Positions 8,801-15,462 of a stretch of DNA of 23,699 nucleotides are shown one piece after another. The stretch lies in the NCBI GenBank assembly GCA_030638405.1, contig DAOWER010000107.1:1-23699 (forward strand). Direction: 5' to 3'. The stretch comes from Candidatus Eiseniibacteriota bacterium. Lineage in GTDB: Bacteria > Joyebacterota > Joyebacteria > Joyebacterales > Joyebacteraceae. The notes beneath the pieces are model-generated. The model was given only the letters and a program-made list of their open reading frames with translations, made no database searches and was not told the DNA's origin. How positions within the stretch are numbered: position 1 is the stretch's first letter; the number at the start of each line of letters is the position of its first letter. The translations under genes and the position numbers were made by a program.

Positions 8801-9129
8801 CTGTCGGACGCGAACGCGATGCGGTCGCCCCCAGGCGACCACAGAGGGATGTCGTCGTAGGCCTCGTGCACCGTGAGGCGCGTCGCGGCTCCGCCGGCGG
8901 ACGGGACCGTCCACAGGTCCCCCATGTACGAGAACGCGATCTCACTGCCGTCCGGCGAAGGGGCCGGCTGCCTGGCATTGAGGATGCCGGCGCCGGCGGA
9001 GCAGGCGAAGGACGCGGTCAGAACGATCACTGCGGCCACCAGTGCGACGGTGGCTGCGCGCTGCGCGCCTCGGTGGCCCGGCGCCTCTTCCGGCGTGGTC
9101 ATCTGTGACAGGGCGTAACGGTTCGACAT
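5878..9129 (-). CDS. Tricorn-type protease (TolB-like beta-propeller, PDZ, S41 domain)
   Basis: The ATG at 9129 follows GGGGAG and gives 1083 residues, close to the usual size of tricorn proteases. A signal or anchor helix lies near residues 25-48, so the protein is exported, unlike cytoplasmic archaeal tricorn. Two TolB/WD40-like propellers follow, with repeated motifs such as SPDGSEIAF and SPGGDRIAFASDR. Next come an acidic insert (about 562-597), a helical/PDZ section (PDZ about 790-870) and the C-terminal S41-like catalytic domain. Candidate catalytic residues, by analogy with tricorn, are Ser777-His778 (SASHLG), the nucleophile Ser990 with Asp991 (CYSDAEIF), and Glu1046 (ENWGIEPD). All are present. 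The family cuts peptides into small fragments. It lies 86 bases after the histidine phosphatase gene and overlaps the RBS of the next gene with its stop codon. Confidence 0.9.
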   Translation of the reverse strand: MSNRYALSQMTTPEEAPGHRGAQRAATVALVAAVIVLTASFACSAGAGILNARQPAPSPDGSEIAFSYMGDLWTVPSAGGAATRLTVHEAYDDIPLWSPGGDRIAFASDRAGNADIYVIPRGGGVPERLTWHSSWDSPQCWDRDGAGLLFTSYRDTLESNLYRVSADGGLPRRVLFDRSNNVSVSPDGRWLAYVRGRTPWWRQHYYGAAARDIWIRAIDGGPSYRIVRSLYNDDRPMWGADGRSLYFMSERADSVANIWKVIVDLPAPGEIGKPKAVDGPFQVTHHAHDGIQMARISEDGSLIVYEWDAGVWKLGLPDGESTEVVISVASDLKWNEDLILTLSNGVMQFAFSSDETQLAVVVRGELFVCPFEEGEAGDARRVTETAAREKDPVWMPDGETLVFASDRTGDYDLYAVTSAEEEEPLLSDALKFETTRLTDSSEDEFSPSVSPEGDAITYMRGDRRLWTMDTDGAHQSQLVEEPGILHTAWSPDGRWIAFSRTTMGHKEDIFIVPAEGGEPVDVTDHPNDDFQPHWSDDGKRLSFASRTDDGQYALKYIWLLKDDYWKTDEEREEDAEDEEEGAADDGEDGEEGEGEDTSVVVDIDFDRINERTITVMNMRGGYDFYAQTPDGHYYAFRDRSLARDNLWLVDWKGSSLTQVSQGGSDPTELHWDQDGTTCYYIDGRRISSVSIDPDSGGVTGRGSVGFSVRMTVNIPEEREVMFTEAWRLLWNGFYDPEFHGVDWPAIRDKYEPLAMAAYTEEEFRAVVREMLGELSASHLGIYKWGGGGVSTGRLGIYHDERYDGPGVRVRKVIPDGPAERVQIVAGDYILSIAGHEIAPGENYHALLEDTSGEEILIEVASSAGGRDRRELRIRPVGSVRRLAYEDRVRQRREKVDRLSGGRLGYLHIAGMGTGNLFQFEEDLFAQGKDRDGLIVDIRGNGGGSVHDEILRYLDRRVYGYTVSRGRPPSYNPLELYTMPLALVIDESCYSDAEIFPMGWKALELGPVVGTPTFGAVIGTNDVPLIDGTMFRVPGSGWYDLAGKNLENWGIEPDVRVDAVPEESLDGADAQLERAVEVLMKQLD

Positions 9130-9140
9130 CGGCTCTCCCC

Positions 9141-9160
9141 GCGGCCGCTTCGAAGGCCGC
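9141..9160. other. Inverted repeat just upstream of the tricorn gene RBS
   Basis: GCGGCC and GGCCGC flank an 8-base loop that contains TTCGAA. On the minus strand the hairpin would form immediately 5' of the GGGGAG ribosome binding site of the protease gene. There is no T-run, so it may be an mRNA processing or stability element rather than a terminator. Confidence 0.35.
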
Positions 9161-9215
9161 AACGTGCGCCGGCCCCGTGTGTACCCGTCTCCGGGCTCCG
9201 GGGCCCGCTCAGGCT

Positions 9216-9842
9216 CTAGAAATACTCCACTGTTCTCTCGTTCAGGTGGCAGGCCTCGTTCCATTTGAGCATCACGAAGGCGCCCTCATTGAATCCAAAG
9301 ACGGAGTAACCGGCGTTGTCCAGGTAGAACCTCCAGAAGTAGCCGCTCTCCATGCCCATGAGCGCGCCCGCCAGGAGCTTGGCCACCGACCTGTGCGACA
9401 CGATGACTATCCTCGAGTCCCCGTGCTCGTCCACCAGCTCGAGCGTGCGCGCGTACGCCCGCTCTCTGACGTCCGCCAGGCTCTCGCCTCCCGGAACCCG
9501 CAGAGCGTCCGGGTCTTCCTTCCACAGGCGCCACAGCTCCGGCTGCTCACGCCTGACGCGCTCCTTCTCCCTGCCCTGCCACTCCCCCAGGTCGATGTTG
9601 TTGAACGCGGGGTCCACAATGGGCCCAAGACCGTGCGGAGACGCCACGGCCCGTGCGGTGTCCATCGCGCGGATCATCGGGCTTGCGAACACCGCGGCAA
9701 CGGGCGTGCCGGACAGCGCCGCCGCGACCGCTTCCGCCTGCGTCCGACCGCGCTCATTGAGGGCGACATCGGCGCGCCCCCTGAACACGCCTGCCGTATT
9801 GAGCTCTGTCTCACCGTGGCGTACGAGGACGATCTCCGTCAT
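9216..9842 (-). CDS. Histidine phosphatase family protein (phosphoglycerate mutase-like)
   Basis: This 208-residue protein carries the family hallmark near its start: VLVRHGETELN, with Arg8 and the phospho-accepting His9. Arg58 (SPMIRA), Glu87 (LGEWQG) and His150 (VSHRSV) complete the expected phosphate pocket. The family includes cofactor-dependent phosphoglycerate mutases, alpha-ribazole phosphatase and broad acid phosphatases, and the substrate cannot be told here. No signal peptide is seen, so it is cytoplasmic. The ATG at 9842 fits the family N-terminus and has AGGAGA about 11 bases upstream. An in-frame ATG at 9954, overlapping the esterase stop as TGATG, would add 37 unconvincing residues but could be used for coupling. 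It lies between the esterase and the tricorn-type protease genes on the same strand. Confidence 0.88.
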   Translation of the reverse strand: MTEIVLVRHGETELNTAGVFRGRADVALNERGRTQAEAVAAALSGTPVAAVFASPMIRAMDTARAVASPHGLGPIVDPAFNNIDLGEWQGREKERVRREQPELWRLWKEDPDALRVPGGESLADVRERAYARTLELVDEHGDSRIVIVSHRSVAKLLAGALMGMESGYFWRFYLDNAGYSVFGFNEGAFVMLKWNEACHLNERTVEYF

Positions 9843-9952
9843 CGGTCGGGTGTTCTCCTGTGGTTGCCGGCTGGTCGTATGTCCGATCGCCGGCAGAGCA
9901 CGGCCGCGCGTCCGACCGTGATAGCGGTCGCTCGCGCAGGAACCGGCGACCA

Positions 9953-11167
9953 TCACCTGGCTGGAAAGAGGAACTCCACGGCGCGCGGGAATCGCGCCGC
10001 CCAGGCGCGTTCGTTGTGGACCGCTCCCTCGTCTTCGACGTAGCGCAGGCGATGCGGGATACTCAGACCCTTCTCCATCAGTATGTTCCTGGCGCGGCGG
10101 TGCTGCTCTATGATGTCCGGGACCTCGTCCTCGTTCCTGTCCGACTTGTCCTCGCCCGTGCCCATGTCCAGCCACACCTTCACGCCGGGGGGCGGGTCCA
10201 GTTCCTCAAGCATCGTGAGGATCTGCGAGTTCGACCACCAGTAGGCAGTCGACATGGCGCCCACTTTCGAGAACACGTCCGGGTGGGTCCACGCGATGTA
10301 GAGAGACGCGATGCCGCCGAGCGAGGAACCCATGATCCCCGTGTACTCGCGCTCAGGAAGCGTGCGGTAGGTCGCGTCGATGTACGGCTTGAGCTCGTCC
10401 ACGATGAAATCAGCGTAGCGGGACGCGCCGCCGCCCTCTCCGCGGCCGGCGTCCTGGGTCGGCGTGTACTCGAACTCTCTCTCGCCCGTGTTGTCTATCC
10501 CAACGACTATCAGCGGCTCGACCTGACCCTGCCCTATCATGCGCTCCAGCGTCTCATCCACGCCCCACTCAACGCCGATGAAGGAGGTCGCGGCATCGAA
10601 GAGGTTCTGACCGTCGTGCATGTAGAGCACCGGATACCGCCGCTCCTCGTCCTCTTCATAGCCCGGTGGCAGATACACCAGCACGGATCTCATGTTCCCG
10701 AGTGCGACCGAAGGGAACTCCTCATGATGTCTGATGTCGCCGACCACGGTGTAGATCTCCCTTTCCCCCGAGTAGTCGCGCCAGTTCAGGACGAAGATCA
10801 CCACCGTCTCGTCACCGAGGACGTTGTGTTCCCGGTCCGGGATCTCCTCGAACCACCGTCCCTTCTCGACGGTCTCCCACGAACCCCTCGTGAACTTGTA
10901 CTGGAACTGGAGACCCGCGGGCAGGATAAGAGTAATCGCATAGGTGAGATCGCCTATCTTCCCCAGTTTGACCTTCCCCGGATCCCACGGACCCAGCGAG
11001 GAGATGTTGCCCGCGATGAAGACGCTCGCGTCCGGAGGTGTGTCCTCCGGAACGAAGACCTTGAACGTGACCATCGCGTCGCGTGCGTACGCAGCGACCG
11101 GAAGAACGAGCACCGCGGCCACCACCAGTGCCAGCAGTCGAGCACCCGCCGAAGAATTTCTTATCAT
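9953..11167 (-). CDS. Secreted esterase (esterase D/enterochelin-esterase family) with N-terminal CBM20/48-like domain
   Basis: The ATG at 11167 is preceded by AGGAGGG with four bases of spacing; the 404-residue product starts with a signal peptide (LLALVVAAVLVLPVAAYA). Residues about 30-125 form a starch-binding-like beta domain (ASVFIAGNISSLGPWDPGKV, YKFTRGSWETVEKG). Residues about 140-404 are an alpha/beta hydrolase of the esterase D (PF00756) family, with VLYMHDGQNLFD, nucleophile Ser282 in GSSLGG and His384 in the GAVHNERAW motif near the end. Relatives cleave acyl or feruloyl esters or siderophore esters, and the carbohydrate-binding-like domain favours a polysaccharide-linked ester. 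The gene lies 54 bases after the lipoprotein pair and 110 bases before the histidine phosphatase, all on one strand. Confidence 0.88.
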   Translation of the reverse strand: MIRNSSAGARLLALVVAAVLVLPVAAYARDAMVTFKVFVPEDTPPDASVFIAGNISSLGPWDPGKVKLGKIGDLTYAITLILPAGLQFQYKFTRGSWETVEKGRWFEEIPDREHNVLGDETVVIFVLNWRDYSGEREIYTVVGDIRHHEEFPSVALGNMRSVLVYLPPGYEEDEERRYPVLYMHDGQNLFDAATSFIGVEWGVDETLERMIGQGQVEPLIVVGIDNTGEREFEYTPTQDAGRGEGGGASRYADFIVDELKPYIDATYRTLPEREYTGIMGSSLGGIASLYIAWTHPDVFSKVGAMSTAYWWSNSQILTMLEELDPPPGVKVWLDMGTGEDKSDRNEDEVPDIIEQHRRARNILMEKGLSIPHRLRYVEDEGAVHNERAWAARFPRAVEFLFPAR

Positions 11168-11221
11168 GACGCCCTCCTGCGCACAGCCACACCGTGTCCG
11201 ACGCTTGTGGTGCCGGTTCCG

Positions 11222-11719
11222 TCACATGTCCTTAAGGAGTTGAACCAGCAGGAACGCCAGCACGGCTGCGATCGCGGTCCCCCATCCGAAGTACGCCTTG
11301 CTCACGACGCGGACGTCGTCGATCTCGAAGAAGGCAAGCCGCTCCCGAACTACGATGTCGACGCCCCGTACTTCCACCGCCCTCCCGATCGGAGTGCCGT
11401 GCAGATAGACGATGTCCACTCCGTTGCTTCTGACGACGGTGACGTGCGGGCTCTTCGGAACGGAGCGATCGACGATCAGAACACCGTCCTCCATCCCGAT
11501 GAGCGTGCCGGAGACGGAATCGCCCGAGGTCAGGACAACGCGCACGGTGACTCCGGGCTCTTCGACGAAGTTCTCCGGCGTCGTGCCGGCGCATCCGGAG
11601 AGCATCGTCATGAATCCCACGAGGATACCCGCAATGAGGATGCGCGTGGTGGACCGGGTAGATGCGTGTACACCGCGTGCGGTTCCGTGCGCTTCCGTCA
11701 CGAGAGTCTCCGTACTCAT
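11222..11719 (-). CDS. Lipoprotein, small beta domain plus C-terminal membrane helix (paralog of neighbour)
   Basis: The protein has 165 residues. A rather long N-terminus leads to a hydrophobic stretch and a lipobox ending at Cys43 (MLSGC). The mature part is a small beta-rich domain (VTVRVVLTSGDSVSGTLIGM, then GVLIVDRS) that recalls Sm/SH3-like folds, a second strand set (VDIVVRERLAFFEIDDVRVV), and a final hydrophobic helix (TAIAAVLAFLLVQLL). The ATG at 11719 overlaps the stop of the upstream lipoprotein as ATGA, so the two are translationally coupled. The two share layout and motifs (hydrophilic turn, E/D-x-V-R-V, DIVSA/DVRVV) and are diverged tandem duplicates. No function can be assigned. 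Confidence 0.75.
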   Translation of the reverse strand: MSTETLVTEAHGTARGVHASTRSTTRILIAGILVGFMTMLSGCAGTTPENFVEEPGVTVRVVLTSGDSVSGTLIGMEDGVLIVDRSVPKSPHVTVVRSNGVDIVYLHGTPIGRAVEVRGVDIVVRERLAFFEIDDVRVVSKAYFGWGTAIAAVLAFLLVQLLKDM

Positions 11720-12213
11720 AGAACGAACCCCAGGGTCGCACCGACGGCCGGCCCCAGAAGATGACTCAAGATCGAGGAGAGCGACCGCTCTCCCCTGCTT
11801 TCATGGAACGTTGCGGAGACTATGTCGACGGTCTGGAACGTGCGATGCACGACGGCCACGCGCTCGCCCTCGTCCGTGTCGACGCGGACGAACCGGCCCG
11901 GCACGCGCTCAGTACCAGAGTAGAGCGCCTCGTCGCCCCCGCGCTCCTGGACCCGGACGTCGCCCTCGATCGCGTGTCGCACGGCGACGACCAGCGAAGC
12001 GGCATCGAGCGAGATGACCTGGCCGGTTACCTGCTCGCCGTCCGATGTCGTCAGCCTGACCCCGACCGTCGCTCCGGATGGGCCCAGTTCCGCCAGCGAG
12101 ACGTGACGCGCACAGCCGCTCGCTGCAAGGCCGGCACAGACGAGCACCACCCAGGCAACGGCCGGCACTCCGACGCGTCCTTTTCCGGCGACATCTCTGA
12201 ATCCGAGTGTCAT
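11716..12213 (-). CDS. Lipoprotein with small beta domain, first of a tandem paralog pair
   Basis: The protein has 165 residues. A hydrophobic signal (VAWVVLVCAGLAASGC) ends in a lipobox with Cys34. After the cysteine it reads CARHVSLAELGPSG, then a beta domain (VGVRLTTSDGEQVTGQVISL, SLVVAVRH) like that of the next gene, and a glycine-rich hydrophobic C-terminus (LGPAVGATLGFVL). The ATG at 12213 has GGGAGG ten bases upstream. It heads the minus-strand unit that runs through the esterase, phosphatase and protease genes, and diverges from a small membrane protein gene at 12405. A decayed third copy of its N-terminus appears to lie at 15273-15425. Function unknown. Confidence 0.75.
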   Translation of the reverse strand: MTLGFRDVAGKGRVGVPAVAWVVLVCAGLAASGCARHVSLAELGPSGATVGVRLTTSDGEQVTGQVISLDAASLVVAVRHAIEGDVRVQERGGDEALYSGTERVPGRFVRVDTDEGERVAVVHRTFQTVDIVSATFHESRGERSLSSILSHLLGPAVGATLGFVL

Positions 12214-12237
12214 TAGTATGCAACCTCCCAGACCGCG

Positions 12238-12266
12238 ATTCTATCTCATCGAGGGCCTTCAGGGAA
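12238..12266 (-). promoter_or_regulatory. Possible promoter for the lipoprotein/esterase/protease unit
   Basis: On the minus strand TTCCCT (12266-12261) and TAGAAT (12243-12238) are spaced by 17 bases, just upstream of the ATG at 12213. The -10 matches consensus at five of six positions, but the -35 is poor. The rest of the 191-base divergent gap (12214-12404) holds CAGGAG as the RBS for the plus-strand gene and no other clear signal. Confidence 0.35.
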
Positions 12267-12404
12267 GTCCCCGGAAATCCCTTGCGCCGCCCGCGTTCAC
12301 GGCGGTAGATTCACCCGTGGCGGCGTGGTGGCGAGAGCGCCGGGCTCTACGGCCGCCGGACCGCGCGTCCTCATGCAGACACAATCGATCTTCAGGAGTT
12401 CGCC

Positions 12405-12809
12405 ATGACCGGAACCGCTGACAAGAGTCGAAATCGCTGGTGGGCGCTCGCACTGGTCGCGGCGATCGTGACGCCGGTCTTCACGGTCCTGTGGCTCGGA
12501 GTGACACTGACGTCCGACTTCGAGAAGCTGCCCACGGCCATGGTCAAGATCATCTTCACGATCGTCGCCGTCGGCACGGCGGCACTCGGGATCAGATGGA
12601 GGACGGCGGCCGGCGCGGGGCTCCTGGCCGAGCTCCTCGTGGTGGTCGCGTGGATGCTGATCAAGGCGGACGTGTACTCACCGACGGGCCTCTTGCGAAC
12701 GTCACTTCTCCTGGCCGCCCCGCTTGCCGTCTCCGGCGTCCTCTACGTCCTCGCCGGAGGGATGGAAGCCGGAACCTGGCCTCCCTCACGATTCCGCAAG
12801 GGAGAGTGA
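12405..12809 (+). CDS. Small four-helix membrane protein, divergent from the lipoproteins
   Basis: The protein has 134 residues, with predicted membrane helices at about 12-34, 46-63, 68-86 and 97-118, and a conserved-looking loop KADVYSPTGLLRTS before the last helix. The tail MEAGTWPPSRFRKGE is cytoplasmic or periplasmic. The ATG at 12405 has AGGAG seven bases upstream. No family is recognised. A diverged copy of residues 87-134 (34 of 48 identical by hand count) is found at 15478-15624, also on the plus strand and also next to a lipoprotein-like fragment on the opposite strand, so this gene belongs to a duplicated cassette. It converges on the Mut7-C/THEP1 gene, with 45 bases between the stops. 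Confidence 0.75.
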   Translation: MTGTADKSRNRWWALALVAAIVTPVFTVLWLGVTLTSDFEKLPTAMVKIIFTIVAVGTAALGIRWRTAAGAGLLAELLVVVAWMLIKADVYSPTGLLRTSLLLAAPLAVSGVLYVLAGGMEAGTWPPSRFRKGE

Positions 12810-12816
12810 CGGCGCG

Positions 12817-12864
12817 ACGCTCACTCCCCGGCGACGAGACTACCCGCGCAACGCTCACTCCCCG
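12817..12864. repeat. 14-bp direct repeat at the 3' end of the THEP1 gene
   Basis: ACGCTCACTCCCCG occurs at 12817-12830 and at 12851-12864. The second copy contains the stop codon of the THEP1 gene (LLGE-stop), so the last codons have been duplicated into the intergenic gap. Confidence 0.8.
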
Positions 12865-13967
12865 AGAAGCTCCAGTATCCGATCTCTCAGGACAGGAACC
12901 AGACACTCACGATTGCCCGTGTTGACCCGCAGGATCTCGACGTCAGGACGCGCGCGCACCGAGTCCAGAAAGGGGTTCGTCCTGTCCTGGATCGTGCCTA
13001 GCACGGGCTTCGGCGAGTCGAGGGCGCGGCCGACCGCTTCCTGAAACGCCGTAGAGCAGAGCTCCATCCGGCCGATCTCGTCCATCACGACAATCTTCGA
13101 GTGCTTCAATGCCTGATCGACGGCGCGCACCCCCACCCTCTCGAGGTCCTCGCAGTTGACACCGTACTTCCCGACGCGGAAGGAGCCTTCGTGGTCAACG
13201 TGGGCCAGCACGCCGCTGTCACCGTGCAGCCCGATTATTGAGAAACCCACCCTGCGGTCGCCATCGAGCACCTCCGAGGTGTAGAAGCCGCCGGCGTCGA
13301 CGTCCAGAGCACCGAGCACGCGCTCGATCAGCGTGGTCTTGCCGATGCCGGGGCGCCCCGTGACAAAGAGGTTCTTCCTGAGCGTCGTCACCGTTCTTCT
13401 CCCTGTTTTTCCGGAAGTCCGTGTGCGTCGTCGCCCTCGCCCCCGACCGCGTGCGCCTTCCCACCGCACCCGCGCCCGCCCGACCCCCCCGCCGGACCCG
13501 AGCACTCGCTCCAGCCATTCGCGCGCGTGCTCGACGTGAGTCGCGGCCCAGTAGACCCGGCCACACGAGGGACACCGTGAGAAGCGACTCTGCGTCGCAA
13601 AGACGTACTCCGGCACCCTCTCCCTGACCTCCGACGGGGGCGCGTCCTCGACCTCGACGTTGCAGATGAGGCACCGCGAGAAAAGCCCGCCACCGGGCGA
13701 GATGTGAAAGGCCCGCGCGGTCTGCAGGAGCTGGTCCTCCACGTGGTCGCTCTCGATCAGAAGCACGGTGATGGGAAGGCCCGTGTCGGCCACCTCGTGG
13801 TCGCGCGTCAATATCACTCTGCCCTCACGCAGGGCGACCATCTTGAGCTCGCTGTCGTCGATGTCGGGACGATATTGAGTGTCGAGGCCGAGCATCCGGA
13901 GCGCCCGGGCCAGGCGCCCGAGCATGGCGTCCGCAATGAACGTCGGTTTCTCGTCCGTGTCGGCCAT
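12855..13967 (-). CDS. Mut7-C RNase-like domain fused to THEP1 NTPase
   Basis: One open frame of 370 residues covers two families that are usually separate. Residues 1-155 are a Mut7-C (PF01927) PIN-like domain: FIADAMLGRLARALRMLG with Asp13, ILTRDHE, and a zinc ribbon of Cys99, Cys102, Cys132 and Cys135. Residues 160-192 are a low-complexity Gly/Arg linker. Residues 193-370 are a THEP1-type nucleoside-triphosphatase (PF03266) with Walker A GRPGIGKT (204-211) and Walker B IVVMDEIGRME. From an internal GTG at 13391, preceded by AGGGAG, the second part would be 178 residues, the normal length of a standalone THEP1. The frame may thus be a true fusion, a recent stop-codon loss, or both products. 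THEP1 hydrolyses NTPs and its biological role is unclear. The start at 13967 has AGAGG upstream. Confidence 0.82.
   Translation of the reverse strand: MADTDEKPTFIADAMLGRLARALRMLGLDTQYRPDIDDSELKMVALREGRVILTRDHEVADTGLPITVLLIESDHVEDQLLQTARAFHISPGGGLFSRCLICNVEVEDAPPSEVRERVPEYVFATQSRFSRCPSCGRVYWAATHVEHAREWLERVLGSGGGVGRARVRWEGARGRGRGRRRTRTSGKTGRRTVTTLRKNLFVTGRPGIGKTTLIERVLGALDVDAGGFYTSEVLDGDRRVGFSIIGLHGDSGVLAHVDHEGSFRVGKYGVNCEDLERVGVRAVDQALKHSKIVVMDEIGRMELCSTAFQEAVGRALDSPKPVLGTIQDRTNPFLDSVRARPDVEILRVNTGNRECLVPVLRDRILELLGE
13389..13404 (-). promoter_or_regulatory. Internal RBS and GTG start for a standalone THEP1
   Basis: On the minus strand AGGGAG (13404-13399) is followed by a 7-base spacer and GTG (13391-13389), which opens TTLRKNLFVTGRPGIGK, the typical start of a THEP1 protein. 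This suggests independent translation of the NTPase inside the longer frame. Confidence 0.5.
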
Positions 13968-13991
13968 GAGACCTCTTGCAGGTCCGGGTGC

Positions 13992-14087
13992 TCAGAACTC
14001 CGCGAGAATCCCCCGGTACAGGAGCTCGAGCGTCTGTGCCATGGCACCCGTCCATGACGGCGATCCGACGACGTGCAGCACGCCCAT
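13992..14087 (-). pseudogene. Relic of a GT4 glycosyltransferase (start and end kept, middle lost)
   Basis: A 31-codon open frame begins MGVLHVVGSPSWTGAMAQ and ends LYRGILAEF. The beginning matches the N-terminus of the intact GT4 at 16958-18064 (MRVLHAAECPSWGGGSAQ) and the end matches its C-terminus (RLYRRIL). About 335 residues of the enzyme are missing, with the junction near the Leu-Leu-Tyr. It sits directly after the GT9 gene (8 bases after its stop), exactly where an intact GT4 follows the paralogous GT9 at 18087. It may still be translated, but cannot be a glycosyltransferase. Confidence 0.65.
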
Positions 14088-14095
14088 CGTTTTGC

Positions 14096-15244
14096 TCAAG
14101 CGGGTGTGACCTTCTGTCCCTCGGGACTCGCATCGCGGTCCTCGTGGCCGCCTTGTGCGTCATCGCCGCGAGAGCCTCGGTCGCCGCGCGCGCCCGCATC
14201 CAGCAGCCCACACACGGCCTCGAACACGCGATCGACCGTGACGTTCACCATGCACAGGAGGCGATCCTGCGCGCACGTCGACGCGTCGCAGGGCCGGCAG
14301 TCAAGGCCGTCCGCGTAGACCGGGATGAAGGCGGCGCCCGGAGGGTGCCACCTGGCGACAGGCGTCGGACCGTGGATGAACACACCGGGCGCTCCGACCG
14401 CGGCCGCGACGTGCATGGGGCCCGCGCTGTTGGTCACGACAGCCTCCATCAGCTCGAACGCCGCGGCGAGAATGCGTACGTTGCCGGGACTGCGCACAAC
14501 CAGTGGCGCGGCCCCGTCCCACTCACGCAACTCCGACACGGCCCTCGCCAGGTCCTCCTCCCTCGGACCGAGGAAGAAGACCGGTGTGACGCCCGCCTCC
14601 AGCTCCAGTCTGCCCGCGAGCTCGACGAACAGCCTGACGGGCCACCGCCGAATCTCGCGACTCGCACCGGGGTGCAGTCCGACCAGGCGGCCGTGTTCAG
14701 GCAGGGCACCGACTAGCTCCCGTGCGGAGCGCCGCTCGTCGTCCGTCAGGAAGATCTCAAGCTCAGGCCCAGCGGGGGGCACGCCCAGAAGCTCCAGCAC
14801 CGCGAGATGCTCATCGACCTCATACGCGGTGCGGTCTCGCGCCCTCTTGTGCGTCAGAAGGAAACCTCGGCCCTCGCACGAAAGACCGGCCCGTACGGGG
14901 GCGGCGCCCATCAGCGCGATGAGCGCGCTGCGGAAGGAGGTGTGCAGCACGAGCACGGCGTCGAAGTCCCGGGAGCGAATCCACGAGGCCAGTCGCATGA
15001 CTCCGACGAACCCCTTGCGCTCCCTGCCGACGAGCGGCAGGAGCTTCTTCACGTAGGGACTCCCGACGAGCACCGGCGCCGACCCGGGGCGCACCATGAC
15101 GGTCACGTCCGCCTCCGGCCTCGCCTTCCCGATCGCCCGGAGCAGGGGCGTGATCACGAGAAGCTCCCCGATCAGCCCAGTTTCCATCACGAGGAGCCTG
15201 GGCTTCTCGGGCAGCTCGACTGGTGCGCGCTTCCTGAATGCCAC
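14096..15244 (-). CDS. Glycosyltransferase family 9 (heptosyltransferase-like), left copy
   Basis: The GTG at 15244 is chosen because GGAGG lies eight bases upstream and the family N-terminus (KPRLLVMETGLIGELLVITPLLRAI) follows at once; upstream in-frame codons only cross remnants. The product has 382 residues. It has the two Rossmann-like halves of GT9, with HPGASREIRRWP and NSAGPMHVAAAVGAP in the donor-binding half, and a Cys-rich CRPCDASTCAQDRLLC near the end. Relatives add heptose or similar sugars to lipid-A core or other surface glycans at the inner face of the inner membrane. It is a paralog of the gene at 18087-19148 (about 34 of the first 61 aligned residues identical). The C-terminus carries an extra basic/acidic tail of about 30 residues. 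Confidence 0.85.
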   Translation of the reverse strand: MAFRKRAPVELPEKPRLLVMETGLIGELLVITPLLRAIGKARPEADVTVMVRPGSAPVLVGSPYVKKLLPLVGRERKGFVGVMRLASWIRSRDFDAVLVLHTSFRSALIALMGAAPVRAGLSCEGRGFLLTHKRARDRTAYEVDEHLAVLELLGVPPAGPELEIFLTDDERRSARELVGALPEHGRLVGLHPGASREIRRWPVRLFVELAGRLELEAGVTPVFFLGPREEDLARAVSELREWDGAAPLVVRSPGNVRILAAAFELMEAVVTNSAGPMHVAAAVGAPGVFIHGPTPVARWHPPGAAFIPVYADGLDCRPCDASTCAQDRLLCMVNVTVDRVFEAVCGLLDAGARGDRGSRGDDAQGGHEDRDASPEGQKVTPA

Positions 15245-15272
15245 CGGAGCAACCTCCGCGTCAGCTGGTGAC

Positions 15273-15425
15273 CTAACGCCACTCCCCCCGAGGCTGAACA
15301 TCACCGATAGGAACAAGCCGCGCGCATCCGACGCACACCGAGAGAACAGCAAGACAGAGCAGGAGCAAGGCTCTGGTGCGGAGAACTCGAGTGGTGCTTG
15401 ATGATGTTCGCGTCCATGTTGGCAC
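15273..15425 (-). pseudogene. N-terminal fragment of a lipoprotein
   Basis: A GTG at 15425, with GGAAGGAGG upstream, opens a 50-codon frame with a typical lipoprotein signal: RALLLLCLAVLSVCVGC, then CARLVPIGDVQPRGEWR and stop. The piece after the cysteine resembles CARHVSLAELGPSG of the lipoprotein at 11716-12213. A run of six G residues lies just before the stop, and the other frame continues GSGVRSPADAEV, similar in pattern to VGVRLTTSDGEQV, so a frameshift there is plausible. The rest of the protein is missing because the GT9 gene begins at 15244. It is read as the decayed lipoprotein of the right-hand block. Confidence 0.55.
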
Positions 15426-15462
15426 GGCGGGTTCAACCTCCTTCCGGACCATTCTATCCCAT

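Noticed and set aside
9843..9954. Histidine phosphatase starting at the ATG overlapping the esterase stop
   Set aside because: The 37 added residues look like noncoding translation and the RHGE motif would sit too deep; kept only as an alternative.
9860..11764. 634-codon open frame on the plus strand
   Set aside because: It is antisense to the esterase and lipoprotein genes, is Arg/His/Asp-rich without any domain, and arises from GC-rich third-position bias.
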